DNA of 15,033 bases from positions 1 to 15,033 of the forward strand of contig CAZGNA010000058.1 in NCBI GenBank assembly GCA_964526945.1, in the 5' to 3' direction. The position numbers and the translations under genes are program-made. The notes below the pieces were generated by a model. It saw only the letters and a list, made by a program, of their open reading frames with translations. It did no database searches and was not told where the DNA came from. Origin of the DNA: Fervidifonticultor sp964526945. Its GTDB lineage: Bacteria; Sysuimicrobiota; Sysuimicrobiia; Sysuimicrobiales; Humicultoraceae. Positions 1 through 7,450 of this stretch are shown here, one piece after another (position 1 is the first letter of the stretch; each line of letters starts with the position of its first letter).

Positions 1-739
1 CGACCTGATCGAGCTGCGCTGGAAGAACCGCGTCGCCGGCGTCGCCGCGCGCCCGGTTGACGTCACCGCTCCCCCCGTCGGCGCCGCCGCGCGCCCGGTC
101 GACGTCGCCGATCGTCCCCTCGGCGCCGCCGCGCTCCGCGACGGGCGCCCCGATGCTGCGCAGCAGCACCGTCCGCAGCGCGGGCAACACCGCCAGCAGG
201 TCGCGCCCCGCTGCCAGCTCCTGGGTGAGCACTTCGTTGATCGCGCCGATCCAGGCCATGGCCGTCACACGGGTATCCTGCGGGGGAATGGCTCCCTCCA
301 CCACGGCGCGCTCGAGGTGGCGCTGGATGAGGCCCGCGAATCGGCGGTGGATCCCAAGCCGGCTCTGCTCGAACTCCGGCCCCAGCGCAGCCGCCTCGAT
401 GAGCAGGATGCGCGCGAGCTCCCGATGCGCGGAGGCCACCTCGAGCACCACGCGCAGCGCCGCCTCGACTTTGGCGAGAGCGCCGTGCTCTGCGGCGATG
501 GCCGCCTCGACCCCGGCTTCCATCACGCCCGCCAGCTGGTCCAGCAGCTCGAGGAAGATGCCCTGCTTGCTCGGAAAGTAGTGGTAAAAGGCGCCCTTCG
601 ACGTGCGGGACGCGGCCACGATGTCGTCCACGGTGGTGCCGTGGTAGCCCCGGCTCGCAAACACGTCCAGGGCCGCCTGGATCAGCCGCTCCCGGGTACC
701 GACATCGCCGGGCGGACGGCGCGCCGCACGCGTGACCAT
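1..739 (-). CDS. TetR/AcrR-family transcriptional regulator (C-terminus cut by window edge)
   Basis: A DNA-binding one-component repressor. It reads leftward from ATG at 739 with a perfect AAGGAGGT SD (746-753) six bases upstream, and is open for 246 codons to the window edge. Residues about 15-60 form the classic TetR N-terminal helix-turn-helix domain: TRERLIQAALDVFASRGYHG, then TTVDDIVAASRTSKGAFYHYF and PSKQGIF, with the KGAFYHYF recognition-helix signature. The helical remainder to about residue 195 is the usual ligand-binding/dimerisation region and gives no substrate clue. After it comes an unusual Gly/Ala/Asp/Arg-rich tail made of imperfect 14-residue repeats (GDVDRARGG-like, 42-bp DNA period). 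A palindrome 115 bp upstream is a good candidate for its own operator. The DNA-binding assignment is firm; the inducer and targets are inferred at most. Confidence 0.93.
   Translation of the reverse strand, partial: MVTRAARRPPGDVGTRERLIQAALDVFASRGYHGTTVDDIVAASRTSKGAFYHYFPSKQGIFLELLDQLAGVMEAGVEAAIAAEHGALAKVEAALRVVLEVASAHRELARILLIEAAALGPEFEQSRLGIHRRFAGLIQRHLERAVVEGAIPPQDTRVTAMAWIGAINEVLTQELAAGRDLLAVLPALRTVLLRSIGAPVAERGGAEGTIGDVDRARGGADGGSGDVNRARGDAGDAVLPAQLDQV
38..135. repeat. Imperfect 42-bp tandem repeat in the 3' part of the TetR gene
   Basis: Two full units (38-79 and 80-121) and the start of a third (from 122) share a GGCGCCGCCGCGC-like opening followed by GCCCGGTYGACGTC. The period is exactly 42 bp, so the reading frame is kept and the repeat encodes a 14-residue unit (G-x-G-D-V-D/N-R-A-R-G). 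It probably arose by slippage and encodes a flexible tail; no function is evident. Confidence 0.7.
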
Positions 740-1050
740 CGTGTGACCTCCTTCCGGCCGCTGTACCGGGCCCCCTGGCGGTTCGAACCCCGCGGGCAGG
801 TCGCCCGCATCCCAGCGGTCAAATCCGCCCCGGCGCGCCACCAACAAGGTATCAGACCGACGCGTCGGTCTAATCCTAGCCGGTCGGCCACGCACGACGC
901 AAGCCCGTGTCCCCGCCGGTGCCGGTGGCCACCGCCGAGGGGGCTCATGCCGCGTTCGGGCACTCCCTACCTGGCAGGCGTCGGGTGGCCCGAGAGCCAA
1001 CTTCACACCGCGGGACGCACCACGCAAACCCTGCCCGACAGGAGGCCCTC
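740..1050. other. Divergent intergenic region
   Basis: About 310 bp separate the TetR start from the first rightward ORF. Apart from the palindrome at 854-871 and a locally AT-richer stretch around it (about 841-880), I see no convincing -35/-10 pair and no conserved small ORF. An upstream in-frame extension of the PLPQ ORF is open from GTG 907, but it has no SD there. The region most likely carries both divergent promoters. Confidence 0.5.
854..871. promoter_or_regulatory. Perfect 18-bp palindrome, likely TetR-family operator
   Basis: AGACCGACGCGTCGGTCT is an uninterrupted perfect inverted repeat in the intergenic region between the leftward TetR gene and the rightward PLPQ-ORF/membrane-protein pair. 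Length, symmetry and the AGACCGA/TCGGTCT half-sites are typical of TetR/AcrR operators, which usually lie close to the regulator gene. Its placement suits autoregulation and control of the divergent genes. Binding is inferred; the palindrome is read directly. Confidence 0.7.
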
Positions 1051-1158
1051 ATGTCCCCGCCCACCCGACCGCTGCCACAGGCCCGGCCGCTGCCACAGGC
1101 CCTGCCGTTGCCACAAACCTGGCTCGCCACACGGTCCAGGTCCGAGGGGAGGTCGTGA
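1051..1158 (+). CDS. Short PLPQ-repeat ORF, coupled upstream of the membrane protein
   Basis: A 35-residue ORF. ATG 1051 is preceded by AGGAGG with five bases of spacing, which favours this start over the open extension to GTG 907. Residues 7-22 contain three PLPQ motifs (PLPQAR, PLPQAL, PLPQTW), encoded by three 18-bp repeats. It has no signal peptide and no membrane segment. Its TGA (1156-1158) overlaps the ATG of the next gene (1158-1160), an arrangement typical of translational coupling. The first 17 coding bases match the start of the downstream gene at 15 positions (MSPPTR versus MSPTTR), so it may have arisen by local duplication. It may be a leader peptide or a non-functional product; the SD and coupling are seen, the function is unknown. 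Confidence 0.5.
   Translation: MSPPTRPLPQARPLPQALPLPQTWLATRSRSEGRS
1069..1119 (+). repeat. Three 18-bp tandem repeats encoding PLPQ units
   Basis: The 15-mer CCGCTGCCACAGGCC occurs at 1069-1083 and is exact at 1087-1101. A diverged copy, CCGTTGCCACAAACC, is at 1105-1119. The starts are spaced exactly 18 bp, so the frame is maintained and each copy encodes PLPQ plus two residues. Confidence 0.85.
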
Positions 1159-2489
1159 TGTCCCCGACCACACGGGCGTCGGCCCAGCAGCAGGCGGCCG
1201 TCGATCGCGTAACCGCGGCCCACAGCGCGGAGGTGCGGGCGGCGCACGCTTTGGGTGTCGTCGTCCTGCTGGTCGTCGTGGGCGGCTATGCCCTCGTCGT
1301 CCGCCCCTGGCTGCACCTGCGGGCGGCCACGCGCGGGCTCGAAGCGGCCGCGGCGGCGGCAGAGCGCGAGGCGCTCCGGCTGGAGCGCGACCACGACGCC
1401 ACCCGCGAGGCCGCCGAGGTGCTCGCTACAGTACGCCGCGAGACGACCCTGGGGCCTGGACGACTGCGGCGCGAGATCGCGCGCCTGGTCGAGCAGGGGC
1501 GCGCGCTGGAGCCCAGCGATCCCTACAAGGCCGCAATCCGCGTCACCGCCGGGCCCGCAGGTGCTGCCGCGAGCGAGACGGTGCCTGTCGAGGAAGCCGT
1601 GCGCAAGGCGATCGGGCGCCACGTCGAGCAGATCGGCCTGGCGATCGAGACCGCGGCGGCGCCGCTGCTCGCGCGCCCCGATCTCCCCGCGGCGCTGCGC
1701 GCGCTCGTGAAGGACACCCAGGCGGCCATCGGGCCCGCCACGGTGGCGCTCCACGAGGCGATGCTGTACGCGTTCGCCCAGCAGCCGGACTTCTGGCGGC
1801 AGTGGGAGCAGGAGCCCGCACCGTATGCGGGGGTGTCGTTCGAGGCGGGAGACGCGGCACGACGCATCGACGACGCCCTCGAGCGCGCGCTCCGCCGGCT
1901 CGCCGCGATGAGCGCGACGTTACAGAGCCAGGCGCGGGCTTACCGTGATCGCGCGGAGGAGCTCCGCGAACGCCACCGCCAGGCCGCGCACCGCCTCGCC
2001 GCTCTCCGCGCCGGCACCGCGTGGATGCCGTTGGGCCTCGAGGACGGGGTACGCCTGTACCCGCTGCTGGCAGGGGCGCTCGCGCTGACGCTCTACTACC
2101 GCCTCCGGCGGGCTCTGGCGGTGCGCCGCGATCTCGCCGACCTCGAGCCCGACCGGTTCGCGCCGTCGTGGCTGCTGGTCGGACCACGCATGCCCGGGCG
2201 GTGGTGGGCGCTCGCGCTGCTGGCAGTGCCGATGGTGGCCGCGGTCGCCGTGGCCGCGGTGCTGCTCGCCGATCGGTCGGTCTTCGTCACGCCTGCGGGC
2301 GAGTGGAGCCCGACCGTGACCGCCGGCTACGCCGTCCCCTACACGGTCCTCGGCCTGCTGAGCATGGTGGAGTGGGTCAGACTGGCTACGGCTGAGCGCG
2401 GCGCACCGGCCAGGCGGGCGGTCGGCAGCGCACAGCCTCCCGCGGAGCAGACGTCTTCGCGCCCCACGGCCGAGAGCGAACACCGGTGA
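1158..2489 (+). CDS. Unrecognised membrane protein with coiled-coil segments
   Basis: 443 residues from ATG 1158; GTG 1155, one codon earlier, is an alternative start. GGGGAGGT lies just upstream, and the start overlaps the stop of the PLPQ ORF. I recognise no family. Visible parts are: a first membrane helix at about 31-49; an Ala/Glu/Arg-rich predicted coiled coil at about 56-95; a mixed soluble region (100-230) with a LYAFAQQPDFWRQW patch; a second charged helical stretch at about 235-285; and three further hydrophobic segments at about 298-316, 350-371 and 388-405. A polar, probably disordered tail follows. The layout suggests a large extracytoplasmic or cytoplasmic helical domain held between membrane anchors. 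The next gene is convergent, so this ends the rightward unit. If the TetR palindrome is a divergent operator, this protein is a likely regulated target. Function unknown. Confidence 0.8.
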   Translation: MSPTTRASAQQQAAVDRVTAAHSAEVRAAHALGVVVLLVVVGGYALVVRPWLHLRAATRGLEAAAAAAEREALRLERDHDATREAAEVLATVRRETTLGPGRLRREIARLVEQGRALEPSDPYKAAIRVTAGPAGAAASETVPVEEAVRKAIGRHVEQIGLAIETAAAPLLARPDLPAALRALVKDTQAAIGPATVALHEAMLYAFAQQPDFWRQWEQEPAPYAGVSFEAGDAARRIDDALERALRRLAAMSATLQSQARAYRDRAEELRERHRQAAHRLAALRAGTAWMPLGLEDGVRLYPLLAGALALTLYYRLRRALAVRRDLADLEPDRFAPSWLLVGPRMPGRWWALALLAVPMVAAVAVAAVLLADRSVFVTPAGEWSPTVTAGYAVPYTVLGLLSMVEWVRLATAERGAPARRAVGSAQPPAEQTSSRPTAESEHR

Positions 2490-2639
2490 CGGGTACCGAT
2501 CCTCGGGCGCGTGCAGCCGATAGCACGCCCTGGTCCGCCGTGAGCGCAAGCCGTGTACTGACCTCCAGGCTGTCCTGGGCGAGCGCGCCGCGCGCTGCGC
2601 CGCCGGCAGCGTGGGGACGCGGCCGCCACGGGCTCGCGG

Positions 2640-3563
2640 TCACCGCAGCAGGCCGGCCTCGCGCAGGATGGCTTCCACCGCGCGGGTCTCGTCGTCGCTG
2701 GGCGGGCGCACCGGCGGGGCCGGCGGGCCCGCGGCGACCCCCAGCAGCGTCAACGCACACTTCAGCCCCACGATGATCCCGGTCTGGTGCACCCCGTCAC
2801 GCACGGCGTAGAGGCGAGTCAGGGCGGCTGCGCGCTCCTGATGCCGTCTGCTGCGCGCCCAGTCGCCGGCCACCGCCGCCTCGTAGGCTGCCACCAGCTC
2901 TCGCCCGGCCACGTTGCCCAGCGACGGCACCGTGCCCTGCGCCCCGATCAGCACCGCCACGTCCGTCAGGTGGTCGGTGCCCAGGAGCATGCGGAAGTCG
3001 CGGCCGCCGGCGCGCAGCGCCAGCACGGCGTTACGGAACGCCGTGACGTCTCCCGCCGAGTCCTTCAGCCCGACCACCTGCGGGAGGGCGGCCAGCTCCT
3101 GGCAGGCCGCGAGCGTGATGGGCACCTTGGTGTTCTGGGGGATGTTGTACAGCAGGACCGGGAGCGGGGTGGCGTCCACGATCGCCCGGAAGTGGGCCAC
3201 GAGCTCACGGTCGCTCGGCAGGTAGTAATAGGGTGTGGTCGCCACCACGACGTCGGCGCCGAGATCGGCCGCCAGCCGGGCCCGCGCCACCGCCAGCGCC
3301 GTGGTCGGCGCGATGACGCCGGCCAGCAGCGGGAGCCGTCCCCGCAGGGCGTGGCTGGCAGCCCCCACCAGGCGACGCCACTGGAGGTCGTCGAGGGCAG
3401 CGGCCTCGCCGGTGGTGCCGGCCACGAAGATCCCATGGATCCCCTGGGCGATGAGGAAGTCCACCAGCTGGTGCACCCCGCGCTCGCTGACGGTGCAGCC
3501 GTCCTCCTCGAAGGGCGTCACCACGGGGACGATGATGCCGTGCAGTCGCGTCCTGTCGAACAC
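2640..3563 (-). CDS. DHDPS/N-acetylneuraminate lyase-family aldolase
   Basis: A 307-residue class I (Schiff-base) aldolase of the DapA/NanA superfamily, full length for the family. The start is GTG 3563 with GAGGAGG upstream. Visible landmarks are the GTTGE carboxylate-binding loop (49-53), the YNIP catalytic tyrosine (Y139), the GLKDSAGD Schiff-base lysine (K167) and a GAQGTVPSLGN loop (207-217). In true 4-hydroxy-tetrahydrodipicolinate synthase an arginine follows the YNxP motif (E. coli YNVPSRTG, R138). Here the sequence is YNIPQNTK, with Asn at that position. The enzyme therefore probably cleaves or forms another pyruvate/2-oxoacid aldol product rather than making lysine precursors. It is the last gene of the leftward cluster, 148 bp after the IMPase-family gene. 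Family is certain; substrate is not. Confidence 0.93.
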   Translation of the reverse strand: MFDRTRLHGIIVPVVTPFEEDGCTVSERGVHQLVDFLIAQGIHGIFVAGTTGEAAALDDLQWRRLVGAASHALRGRLPLLAGVIAPTTALAVARARLAADLGADVVVATTPYYYLPSDRELVAHFRAIVDATPLPVLLYNIPQNTKVPITLAACQELAALPQVVGLKDSAGDVTAFRNAVLALRAGGRDFRMLLGTDHLTDVAVLIGAQGTVPSLGNVAGRELVAAYEAAVAGDWARSRRHQERAAALTRLYAVRDGVHQTGIIVGLKCALTLLGVAAGPPAPPVRPPSDDETRAVEAILREAGLLR

Positions 3564-3711
3564 CGTGTTCCTCCTCGAACGTCCATGGGCGAGCGTGCGG
3601 AGCGTCCGCCGCGAGGTGGATGCACGCCCTCGTCCTCCCCACCGACCGCGCCCTGGCGGGCGCCCCGTTCAGCTGCCAAGCCTCCACGGTCGTACGACAT
3701 CACGCGACCGG

Positions 3712-4593
3712 TCAGCCCTGGTGAGGCTCCTCGCGGGGCCGACCCCCGAGCACCGCCAGCAAGGCGTCGTGGACCCGCCCGTTGCTGGCCAGGACGTCAC
3801 CGTCCGGACTGCGCAGGGCGCGCCCCTGCAGGTCGGTCACGCGGCCGCCCGCTTCCTCCACCAGCAGCACGCCTGCGGCCACGTCCCACGGGTGCAGGCC
3901 GGGTTCCCAGAACGCCTCGAGGCGCCCCGCCGCCACCAGCGCCAGGTGGATGGCCGCTGCCCCCATGATGCGCACCTCCTGGGCGTGCCGCATGACCTCG
4001 GGGATCACGGCCAGGCACTGGCTCCGGGCCGGTTCGCCCGGCAGCCCGGTCGCCACGAGCGCGCGGGGCAGGTCGGCGATCTCTGAGACGGCCAGGCGGA
4101 GCGGCGCGCGATTCCGCTGCAGCAGGTAGGCACCACGCCCACGCTCGGCCACGTAGAACTCGTGCAGCGGCGGCAGGGCCACCACGCCGCACTGCACCTG
4201 GCCGGCCACCTCCAGGCCCAGCGAGATCGCAAACCAGGGCACGCCGTGCGCGAAGTTGGTCGTGCCGTCGATGGGGTCGATCAGCCAGCGGGGCGACGCC
4301 GCTGCGTCCTCGCGGGCCTGCGCCGCGTCGTCGCGGCCGGCGGCTTCCTCGCCCAGCACCCGATGGTCGGGAAACGCCTCGCGCAGCCTGCGCGCGATGA
4401 GCGCTTCGGCCTCGCGATCGGCCCGCGTCACCAGGTCGGCGGGGCCCTTCAGTCGCACCTGTTTGACCGCGGCGGGTTCGGGCAGGATGCGCATCACCAG
4501 CTCGGCTGCTTCGCTGGCGATCGCCACTGCCCGCTGGAGGGTGACGGACGCGTCGGGTGGCAGTACCACAGAAGGCGTGCGGTCAGAGTCCAC
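3712..4593 (-). CDS. Inositol monophosphatase-family phosphatase
   Basis: A Mg2+-dependent sugar- or inositol-phosphate phosphatase fold of 293 residues, the usual size. Metal-binding motifs in order are GEEAAG (81-86), WLIDPIDGTTNFAHG (103-117, with D106, D109, G110 and T111) and HPWDVAAGVLLVEEAGG (234-250, with D237). LASNG (268-272) closes the site. The IMPase superfamily includes inositol-1-phosphatase/SuhB, histidinol-phosphatase HisN and CysQ; nothing here separates them with confidence. The start is uncertain: GTG 4593 is taken, GTG 4569 is equally good, and neither has a clear SD. It lies 98 bp downstream of the DUF1501 gene and 148 bp upstream of the aldolase, all leftward, so an operon is likely but is not proved by overlap. 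Confidence 0.92.
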   Translation of the reverse strand: MDSDRTPSVVLPPDASVTLQRAVAIASEAAELVMRILPEPAAVKQVRLKGPADLVTRADREAEALIARRLREAFPDHRVLGEEAAGRDDAAQAREDAAASPRWLIDPIDGTTNFAHGVPWFAISLGLEVAGQVQCGVVALPPLHEFYVAERGRGAYLLQRNRAPLRLAVSEIADLPRALVATGLPGEPARSQCLAVIPEVMRHAQEVRIMGAAAIHLALVAAGRLEAFWEPGLHPWDVAAGVLLVEEAGGRVTDLQGRALRSPDGDVLASNGRVHDALLAVLGGRPREEPHQG

Positions 4594-4615
4594 GGAACGA
4601 GGGTTCGACAGAGGG

Positions 4616-4631
4616 GCAGGCGCACGCCTGC
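4616..4631. other. Short GC-rich inverted repeat between DUF1501 and IMPase genes
   Basis: GCAGGC-GCAC-GCCTGC, a 6-bp stem with a tetraloop, sits in the 98-bp gap between two leftward genes. No T-tract follows on the minus strand, so it is not a clear terminator. It could be a weak attenuator or chance in GC-rich DNA. Confidence 0.3.
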
Positions 4632-4691
4632 TCCGGCGTGTTGCCCGGTACGCCCGCCCGCAACGCGCCGGCCGGAGACCGACGCCCCGGG

Positions 4692-5957
4692 CTACGCCAG
4701 CAACGGGATCCGCTCGAACTCCGCGCCCAGGATCGCGACGGGATCGGCCCCGAGCCACCGGTCGAGCAGGGTGGCGTAGACCGAGCGGAAATCCACGTGG
4801 TGCTTGAGGTCGCCGTCGGCCAGGTCGGTCAGGCTGGGCCGGCGGCCGTGCAGACCCGGCCGGATGGCCCGGCCGAAGACGAACACCGGGGCGGCCGTGC
4901 CGTGGTCGGTGCCGCCGCTGCCGTTCTCGGCCACGCGACGCCCGAACTCGGAAAACGCCATCACCACCACCCGCTCGGCATTCCCCTGGGCCTCGAGGTC
5001 GCGGTAGAACGCCTCGATGCCGGTGCTGAGCTGCTCCAGCAGCGCGTCGTGGGCGCCCTGCTGGTCCGCGTGGGTGTCGAACCCGGTCATGTGGGCGTAG
5101 TAGACCCGCGTGGGCAGCCCGCCGGCGATCATCTGCGCGATCAGGCGCAGGTCGGCGGCGAAGCGGTGGTTGGGGTAGTCGACGCCGCCCTTGTACCTGC
5201 GGACGGCGTCGCGCACCCGGTCGCTGGCGAGCACGGCGTTCATGGCGGTGTGCCGGAGGAAGTCGATCGTCCCCGCCGTCCCGGACACCGGCGCGTTCAG
5301 CACGCGAAACAGCTCCAGCTCCTCGCGGGCGCCCATGCCCTCCAGCGACGGCATCCACTGGAACGTCTCCGGCCGTTCCAGGGTCACGCCCTGGCCCCCC
5401 GCGGCCCGCATCGCCAGCGGCAGCGTCGGGCCGATGTTCACCCCCGCGGTGGGTTGCTCGCAGGTGGGACACTTGCTGTCGAAGTAGCGGCCGATCCAGC
5501 CGACGCGCACCCCGCGTCCATCGGGGTCGGCCGTGTGCCAGATCTCCATGGAGCGAAAGTGCGAGCGGCTGGGGTTGGGATAGCCGACGCCCTGGACGAT
5601 GGCCACCGCGCCCCGGTCGTAGAGTTCCTTGAACCTGGTCATCCGCGGGTGCAGCCCCACGTCGTCGGTGAGGCGGATGACCTGCTTGCGGGGGATCGCC
5701 AGGCGCGGGCGCGCCCGGTAGTACGCGTCGTCGGCGAACGGCACCACGGTGTTCAACCCGTCGTTGCCCCCGCCCATCTGGACGACGACCAGCACGCGGT
5801 CGTCGGGGATGCCGGGGGCGCTGGCCACCAGCGGGACGTCCCACGGGTTGGTCATGGCCAGCGCCGTGCGCGTCAGGAACGACGGTGCGGTGCCGGTCAT
5901 GGCCACGATCGTGAGGCCCTTGTGCAAGAACTCCCGGCGGGTCATGCCCTGGCGCAT
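4692..5957 (-). CDS. DUF1501 protein with Tat signal
   Basis: 421 residues from ATG 5957, with GAGGAGG about eight bases upstream. An open reading frame continues further upstream, but the SD and the signal peptide fix this start. The N-terminus is a twin-arginine signal (TRREFL at 6-11, a hydrophobic stretch, then TALA ending near residue 34), so the folded protein is exported by Tat. DUF1501 landmarks are GGGNDGLNT (62-70), SHFRSMEIWHT (132-142), GFDTHADQ (292-299) and SEFGRRVAENGSGGTDHG (336-353). The family is placed in the alkaline-phosphatase/sulfatase-like clan, and the conserved Asn/Asp/His residues are consistent with metal binding, but no activity is established. CPTC (163-166) is a possible disulfide or metal pair. 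It begins 11 bases after the DUF1800 stop. Confidence 0.95.
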   Translation of the reverse strand: MRQGMTRREFLHKGLTIVAMTGTAPSFLTRTALAMTNPWDVPLVASAPGIPDDRVLVVVQMGGGNDGLNTVVPFADDAYYRARPRLAIPRKQVIRLTDDVGLHPRMTRFKELYDRGAVAIVQGVGYPNPSRSHFRSMEIWHTADPDGRGVRVGWIGRYFDSKCPTCEQPTAGVNIGPTLPLAMRAAGGQGVTLERPETFQWMPSLEGMGAREELELFRVLNAPVSGTAGTIDFLRHTAMNAVLASDRVRDAVRRYKGGVDYPNHRFAADLRLIAQMIAGGLPTRVYYAHMTGFDTHADQQGAHDALLEQLSTGIEAFYRDLEAQGNAERVVVMAFSEFGRRVAENGSGGTDHGTAAPVFVFGRAIRPGLHGRRPSLTDLADGDLKHHVDFRSVYATLLDRWLGADPVAILGAEFERIPLLA

Positions 5958-5968
5958 GGCTGCCCTCC

Positions 5969-7441
5969 TCAAGCCAGCTGGTAGTCGGCGCTGCTCATCA
6001 GCAGGTGCAGGGCGCTGCGCAGCCGCACCGCGCCCTCGGGCGACCGGGCGTCGAACGGCTCCTGCGGTGCCGACGCCCCCAGCGCCCGCACCAGCGCCGC
6101 GCGGCGTCCGGCGTCGAGCGCGCCCACCAACGCGGTGACCAGGCGGTCGACCACCTCTCCCGCGGTGCGCGCCCCATCCACCAGGCGCACCGCGCCCGGC
6201 GGCACCGGCGGGAGATCCCGCTGGCGTCGCGCCACGCCCGGGGCGCCGCCGGTGAGCACCAGCGCCGAGAAGTTGTACCGCTGGAGGATCGTCGCGGTGG
6301 TGATCCACCGCTCGCCCTGGGGCCAGCCGCCCACGTTGGGCGGGGCGAAGAGCGTCTGTCCCATCAGGTCCATGGCCCGCAGCAGCTGGGGGGCGCGCGA
6401 CGGGTCGACCTCCAGCAGCCGCGCCGTCCCCACCACCAGCTGCGCCGGGCTCTTGACCTGCGCCCGCATGGCGCGCGGCGCGTAGAACGCCTGCGAGGTC
6501 AGGATCGCCTGCACCAGCGGCCGCACCTCGAACCCGCTGCGGCGGAACAGCGTCGCCATCTCGTCCACGAGGCTCGCCTCGGGCTGGAGGTAGGCGAAGT
6601 ACTCGAACAGGCGGGTGGGCAGCCGCCGGGCCGCAGCCGGGTGCTCGAAGACGATGTCGACGATGTCACCCCCGTCGAAGGCGCCGGTACGGCCCAGAAA
6701 CGTCTTGGGCCCGTCGTCGTGCCAGGCGGGGTTGAAGACGAACTCGGGGAGGAAGCCGCGGTGGGTCCACCCCGTGAACGCCCGCGCCGCTTCCTTGACG
6801 TCCTCCTCGGTGTAGTGGCCAATCCCCATGGTGAACAGTTCCAGCAGCTCGCGGGCGAAGTTCTCGTTGGGCTTCCCTTTGCGGTTGCTGTCGTTGTCGA
6901 GGTACTGGAGCATGGCGGGGTCGCGGCAGATGGCGAGGATCAGCGCCTTGAAGTTGCCCAGGGCCATGCGCCGGAACAGCTCGTTCTGCACGTAGAGGAA
7001 CTCGGCGATGCGCGCGTCGGGGTACCCCGATGTGAGGTACCCGTGCCAGAAGAGCACCATCTTCTCCTGCAGGGGCCGGCGGGTCTGGATCATGCGCTGC
7101 AGCCACCAGACCCGCAGTTCCTGCAGCTTCTGGAGGTTGGCGCGCTGGGCCGCCTGGAACGCCTGGCGGCGCTCGGCCTCGGGCGCACGGGCGGCGCGCA
7201 GGCGGGCGACCTCCGCGAAGAGGGCCCGCACGGTCGAGAAGTCCGGCGGCGGAAACTCCTCGGGGATGCGGTCGTAGTCCAACAGTTCCTCGACCGCGGC
7301 CTCCGGACTCAGGCGCAGCACGCGATCGACCTCGTCGGGGCGGCCCCCGAAGCCGGCCCGGTTGAGCAGGTGGGCCGCCTTGGCACGATCCCACGGGTTC
7401 GAGGGGGACGGGACGAACCTGGCCAGGCTGGACTCCGCCAT
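5969..7441 (-). CDS. DUF1800 protein
   Basis: 490 residues. ATG 7441 is chosen because AGGCGGTGA (plus 7447-7455), an 8/9 match to the ideal SD, lies five bases upstream; GTG 7450 lies inside that SD. DUF1800 signatures are HLLNRAGFG (24-32), FWHGYLTS (131-138), LQYLDNDSNRKGKPNENFAR (178-197) running into ELLELFTMG (198-206), and PPNVGGWPQG (367-376). It ends with the usual SSADYQLA. The family is widespread, nearly always beside DUF1501, and of unknown biochemistry. No signal peptide or membrane helix is visible, unlike its Tat-exported partner. The stop overlaps the SD of the DUF1501 gene, so the two are translationally coupled. First gene of the leftward cluster. Confidence 0.95.
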   Translation of the reverse strand: MAESSLARFVPSPSNPWDRAKAAHLLNRAGFGGRPDEVDRVLRLSPEAAVEELLDYDRIPEEFPPPDFSTVRALFAEVARLRAARAPEAERRQAFQAAQRANLQKLQELRVWWLQRMIQTRRPLQEKMVLFWHGYLTSGYPDARIAEFLYVQNELFRRMALGNFKALILAICRDPAMLQYLDNDSNRKGKPNENFARELLELFTMGIGHYTEEDVKEAARAFTGWTHRGFLPEFVFNPAWHDDGPKTFLGRTGAFDGGDIVDIVFEHPAAARRLPTRLFEYFAYLQPEASLVDEMATLFRRSGFEVRPLVQAILTSQAFYAPRAMRAQVKSPAQLVVGTARLLEVDPSRAPQLLRAMDLMGQTLFAPPNVGGWPQGERWITTATILQRYNFSALVLTGGAPGVARRQRDLPPVPPGAVRLVDGARTAGEVVDRLVTALVGALDAGRRAALVRALGASAPQEPFDARSPEGAVRLRSALHLLMSSADYQLA

Positions 7442-7450
7442 CTCGCTCAC

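Noticed and set aside
2505..2530. Weak inverted repeat GCGTGC/GCACGC between the convergent membrane-protein and aldolase genes
   Set aside because: A six-base stem with no T-tract on either strand; too weak to call a terminator although a bidirectional terminator would be expected here.
4676..4684. AGACCGACG, identical to a half-site of the TetR palindrome
   Set aside because: Only one half is present and a 9-mer match is plausible by chance in this GC-rich window. It lies downstream of the DUF1501 stop rather than at an evident promoter.
3712..5844. Long minus-strand frame that would fuse an N-terminal extension to the IMPase-family protein
   Set aside because: The upstream part overlaps the DUF1501 gene in another frame and is Arg/Pro/Gly-rich. 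Family length and motifs support a start near 4593 or 4569.
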